A DNA stretch of 64,000 bases from Paraglaciecola algarum (GTDB lineage: Bacteria > Pseudomonadota > Gammaproteobacteria > Enterobacterales > Alteromonadaceae), in the NCBI RefSeq assembly GCF_021532655.1, contig NZ_JAKGAS010000001.1, forward strand, positions 372,001 through 436,000, given 5' to 3'. A model generated the notes under the pieces. That model was not told the origin of the DNA. It searched no databases and saw only the letters and a program-made list of their open reading frames with translations. The translations under genes and the position numbers were made by a program. This document shows positions 62,460 through 64,000 of this stretch, piece after piece (position 1 is the first letter of the stretch; each line of letters starts with the position of its first letter).

Positions 62460-63458
62460 ATGAAATTTGCTTTTGCCTTAAAGACTGTTTGTGTCTTGGG
62501 GATTTTCACCTGGCTAAGTGCTTGCAGTGATGACGAGAGCCAAGTGACTAATATTCGATTGGCACATACCCTGGATGTTCAACATCCAGTGCATATGGCA
62601 TTAGAGCATATGAACAGCGAACTTTTACGTATCTCAAATGGTAAAATGGCGTTGCGGATTTTTCCTTCTGGACAACTAGGTTCAGAACGAGAAATTATTG
62701 AGTTACTGCAAATTGGTAGCTTAGGTATGACTAAAGTATCAGCTAGTTCACTCGAAGCCTTTGTACCGCAAATGAAAGTGTTTAGCCTGCCTTATTTATT
62801 TCAAGATCAAACCCATTTTTGGAACACCCTGCAAGGTGAAATAGGCCAACGTTTGTTAGATGCTGGTAGCCAGTATCGAGTGAAAGGGCTGGGATATTTT
62901 GATGCGGGCAGTCGCAGCTTTTACACCACGAAACAAAAAGTAGAAAAACCTCAAGACTTAAACGGATTAAAAATTCGTGTGATGAATAGCCAATCAGCGG
63001 TGGAAATGGTTAATACCATAGGTGGTGCTGCGACTCCTGTGAGTTTTGGTGAATTATATACGGCTTTGCAACAGGGCATTGTTGCTGGGGCTGAAAACAA
63101 TCCGCCTAGTTTCTATTACTCAAAACATTATGAGGTGAGTCAGTACTACATTTTAGACGAACATACCTCTATTCCAGATGTGATTATTATTGGTACGCAT
63201 ATGTGGAATAACCTGTCTGATCAAGAACAAGCCTGGTTAACCCAAGCAATGCATTTAGCCACTGAGTACCAAAAACAGCTTTGGGCTGAATCCACTCAGA
63301 TGTCTTTAGAAAAAGTAAAAGAGGCTGGTGTGACAGTGTTAAAAGCGGATAAAAGTTTATTTCAAAACAGCGTTCAACCCATTTTTGATGAACTTAAAGG
63401 TAGCGATTTAGAACCTTTGATCAACGAAATAAAAGCATTGGGGCAGGCTAATGAATAA
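62460..63458 (+). CDS. TRAP transporter substrate-binding lipoprotein (DctP family)
   Basis: 332 residues. The N-terminus is a lipoprotein signal with lipobox WLSAC (Cys about 22) followed by SDDES, unusual for this family, where binding proteins are normally free in the periplasm. The mature part has HTLDVQHPVHMALE, IFPSGQLGSEREIIE and GLKIRVMNSQSAVEM, holding the conserved Arg that contacts the ligand carboxylate, then GIVAGAENNPPS. It resembles the dicarboxylate/sugar-acid group. Overlaps dctQ by eight bases. Confidence 0.9.
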   Translation: MKFAFALKTVCVLGIFTWLSACSDDESQVTNIRLAHTLDVQHPVHMALEHMNSELLRISNGKMALRIFPSGQLGSEREIIELLQIGSLGMTKVSASSLEAFVPQMKVFSLPYLFQDQTHFWNTLQGEIGQRLLDAGSQYRVKGLGYFDAGSRSFYTTKQKVEKPQDLNGLKIRVMNSQSAVEMVNTIGGAATPVSFGELYTALQQGIVAGAENNPPSFYYSKHYEVSQYYILDEHTSIPDVIIIGTHMWNNLSDQEQAWLTQAMHLATEYQKQLWAESTQMSLEKVKEAGVTVLKADKSLFQNSVQPIFDELKGSDLEPLINEIKALGQANE

Positions 63459-63978
63459 TTTGGTTTCTAGTATTAATGGTATCGACAAAGTCCTAAGAGT
63501 AGCTTTAGCTATCATGATGGCACTCTTGGTGATTGACGTAACTTGGCAAGTATTAACGCGCTTTATTTTACCGCAGCCCAGTTCATTTACTGAAGAAGTC
63601 GCCAGGTTTTTACTGATTTGGATAAGCCTGATCGGCGGTGCATACGCCTATAAATTACATAGCCATTTAGGATTTGATCTATTTGTTAGAAATCTAAGCA
63701 TGCCTAATGCAGTGTTTATGTTTCGGTTGTGTTGTGTCTTAGTTGCCATATTTGCCATTTGGGTGTTAATTATTGGTGGTGGTAATTTGGTCTTTCTTAC
63801 TTGGTTGTTAGGGCAACATTCCCCAGTTTTAAACGTGCCTATGGCAGGAGTCTATCTAGCCATTCCGCTCAGTGGTTGTTTATTTTTGCTATACAGCACG
63901 TTTTTCTTTTTAAATGCTAAGAATGTGGTCACAGCCTCCAAAGAAGACGCATTAGAGTTGGAGAATGACCATGACTAG
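63451..63978 (+). CDS. TRAP transporter small permease (DctQ family)
   Basis: 175 residues and four hydrophobic helices (about 15-33, 49-66, 88-110 and 126-150). PSSFTEEVARFLLIWISLIG is the DctQ signature. Overlaps both the preceding binding-protein gene and the start of the next. Confidence 0.9.
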   Translation: MNNLVSSINGIDKVLRVALAIMMALLVIDVTWQVLTRFILPQPSSFTEEVARFLLIWISLIGGAYAYKLHSHLGFDLFVRNLSMPNAVFMFRLCCVLVAIFAIWVLIIGGGNLVFLTWLLGQHSPVLNVPMAGVYLAIPLSGCLFLLYSTFFFLNAKNVVTASKEDALELENDHD

Positions 63979-64000
63979 TTTGATTTTGTTCGGCATATTC
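63971..64000 (+). CDS. Start of TRAP large permease (DctM family), cut off by window end
   Basis: ATG 63971 (or 63965) opens MTSLILFGIF, the hydrophobic opening of DctM proteins, overlapping the dctQ stop. Only ten codons are visible, so the call rests mostly on the operon order DctP-DctQ-DctM. Confidence 0.65.
   Translation, partial: MTSLILFGIF

Noticed and set aside
1-64000. CRISPR array or toxin-antitoxin pair
   Set aside because: No regularly spaced repeats of the right length and no paired small genes with recognisable toxin or antitoxin features were seen.

Overview
The window comes from a marine gammaproteobacterium of the Alteromonadales, most likely the Glaciecola/Paraglaciecola/Alteromonas group. 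The evidence is the protein style (FtsH, GlmM, Dcd and PpiB very close to E. coli in sequence), the gene orders yhbY-ftsH-folP-glmM-tpiA-secG-tRNA-Leu, lpxH-ppiB-cysS and mltD-gloB-yafS-like, the low GC content, and a marine lifestyle gene set (TonB receptors, TRAP transporters, a GH16 agarase-like enzyme, phytase, PhoX). Genus is an inference.

Layout. 1-6343: conserved housekeeping block ending in tRNA-Leu(GAG); rlmE, normally upstream of ftsH, is not there. 6322-9461: a small, decayed genomic island in that tRNA, bounded by direct repeats of the tRNA 3' end, holding a tyrosine-recombinase remnant and one large P-loop ATPase with a C-terminal zinc ribbon (no recognised family; a candidate defence gene). 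9868-16520: six co-directional genes that look like a murein-peptide scavenging operon (VanX-type dipeptidase, SxxK hydrolase, DUF819 membrane protein, NlpC/P60 peptidase, L-Ala-D/L-Glu epimerase, YkuD-type L,D-transpeptidase-like protein). 16625-21293: a PhoX-like lipoprotein with a collagen-like linker behind an unusually long PhoB heptamer array, then a di-heme lipoprotein and a six-helix membrane protein. 21290-24154: lpxH, ppiB, cysS. 24180-30019: a structured repeat and assorted small membrane, channel, metallopeptidase and cytosine deaminase genes.

30070-43289: GH16 glycosidase, LytTR regulator, a DUF1592-type cytochrome/DUF1552 pair, a TRAP transporter and a TonB receptor. 43346-43622: a MITE-like element. 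43638-50488: ICMT-like, mltD, gloB, SAM methyltransferase, metG, dcd. 50501-53448: secreted beta-propeller, AraC regulator and a GGDEF protein with a broken motif. 53686-59569: a Pho-box-preceded TonB receptor, then an acid phosphatase and a beta-propeller phytase, together a probable phytate/organic phosphate module. 59798-60375: tRNA-Pro(GGG) followed by decayed tandem copies. 60795-61988: an orphan coiled-coil membrane protein. 62460-64000: start of a second TRAP operon, running off the window.

The most unusual observations are: (i) two dispersed non-coding elements (about 6450-6760 and 24180-24515) whose hairpins are kept while their bases differ, which suggests conserved structure; (ii) seven 11-bp-phased PhoB heptamers before phoX; (iii) the island ATPase; (iv) the murein-peptide operon with DUF819 as possible importer. 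All assignments are by reading; no searches were run.
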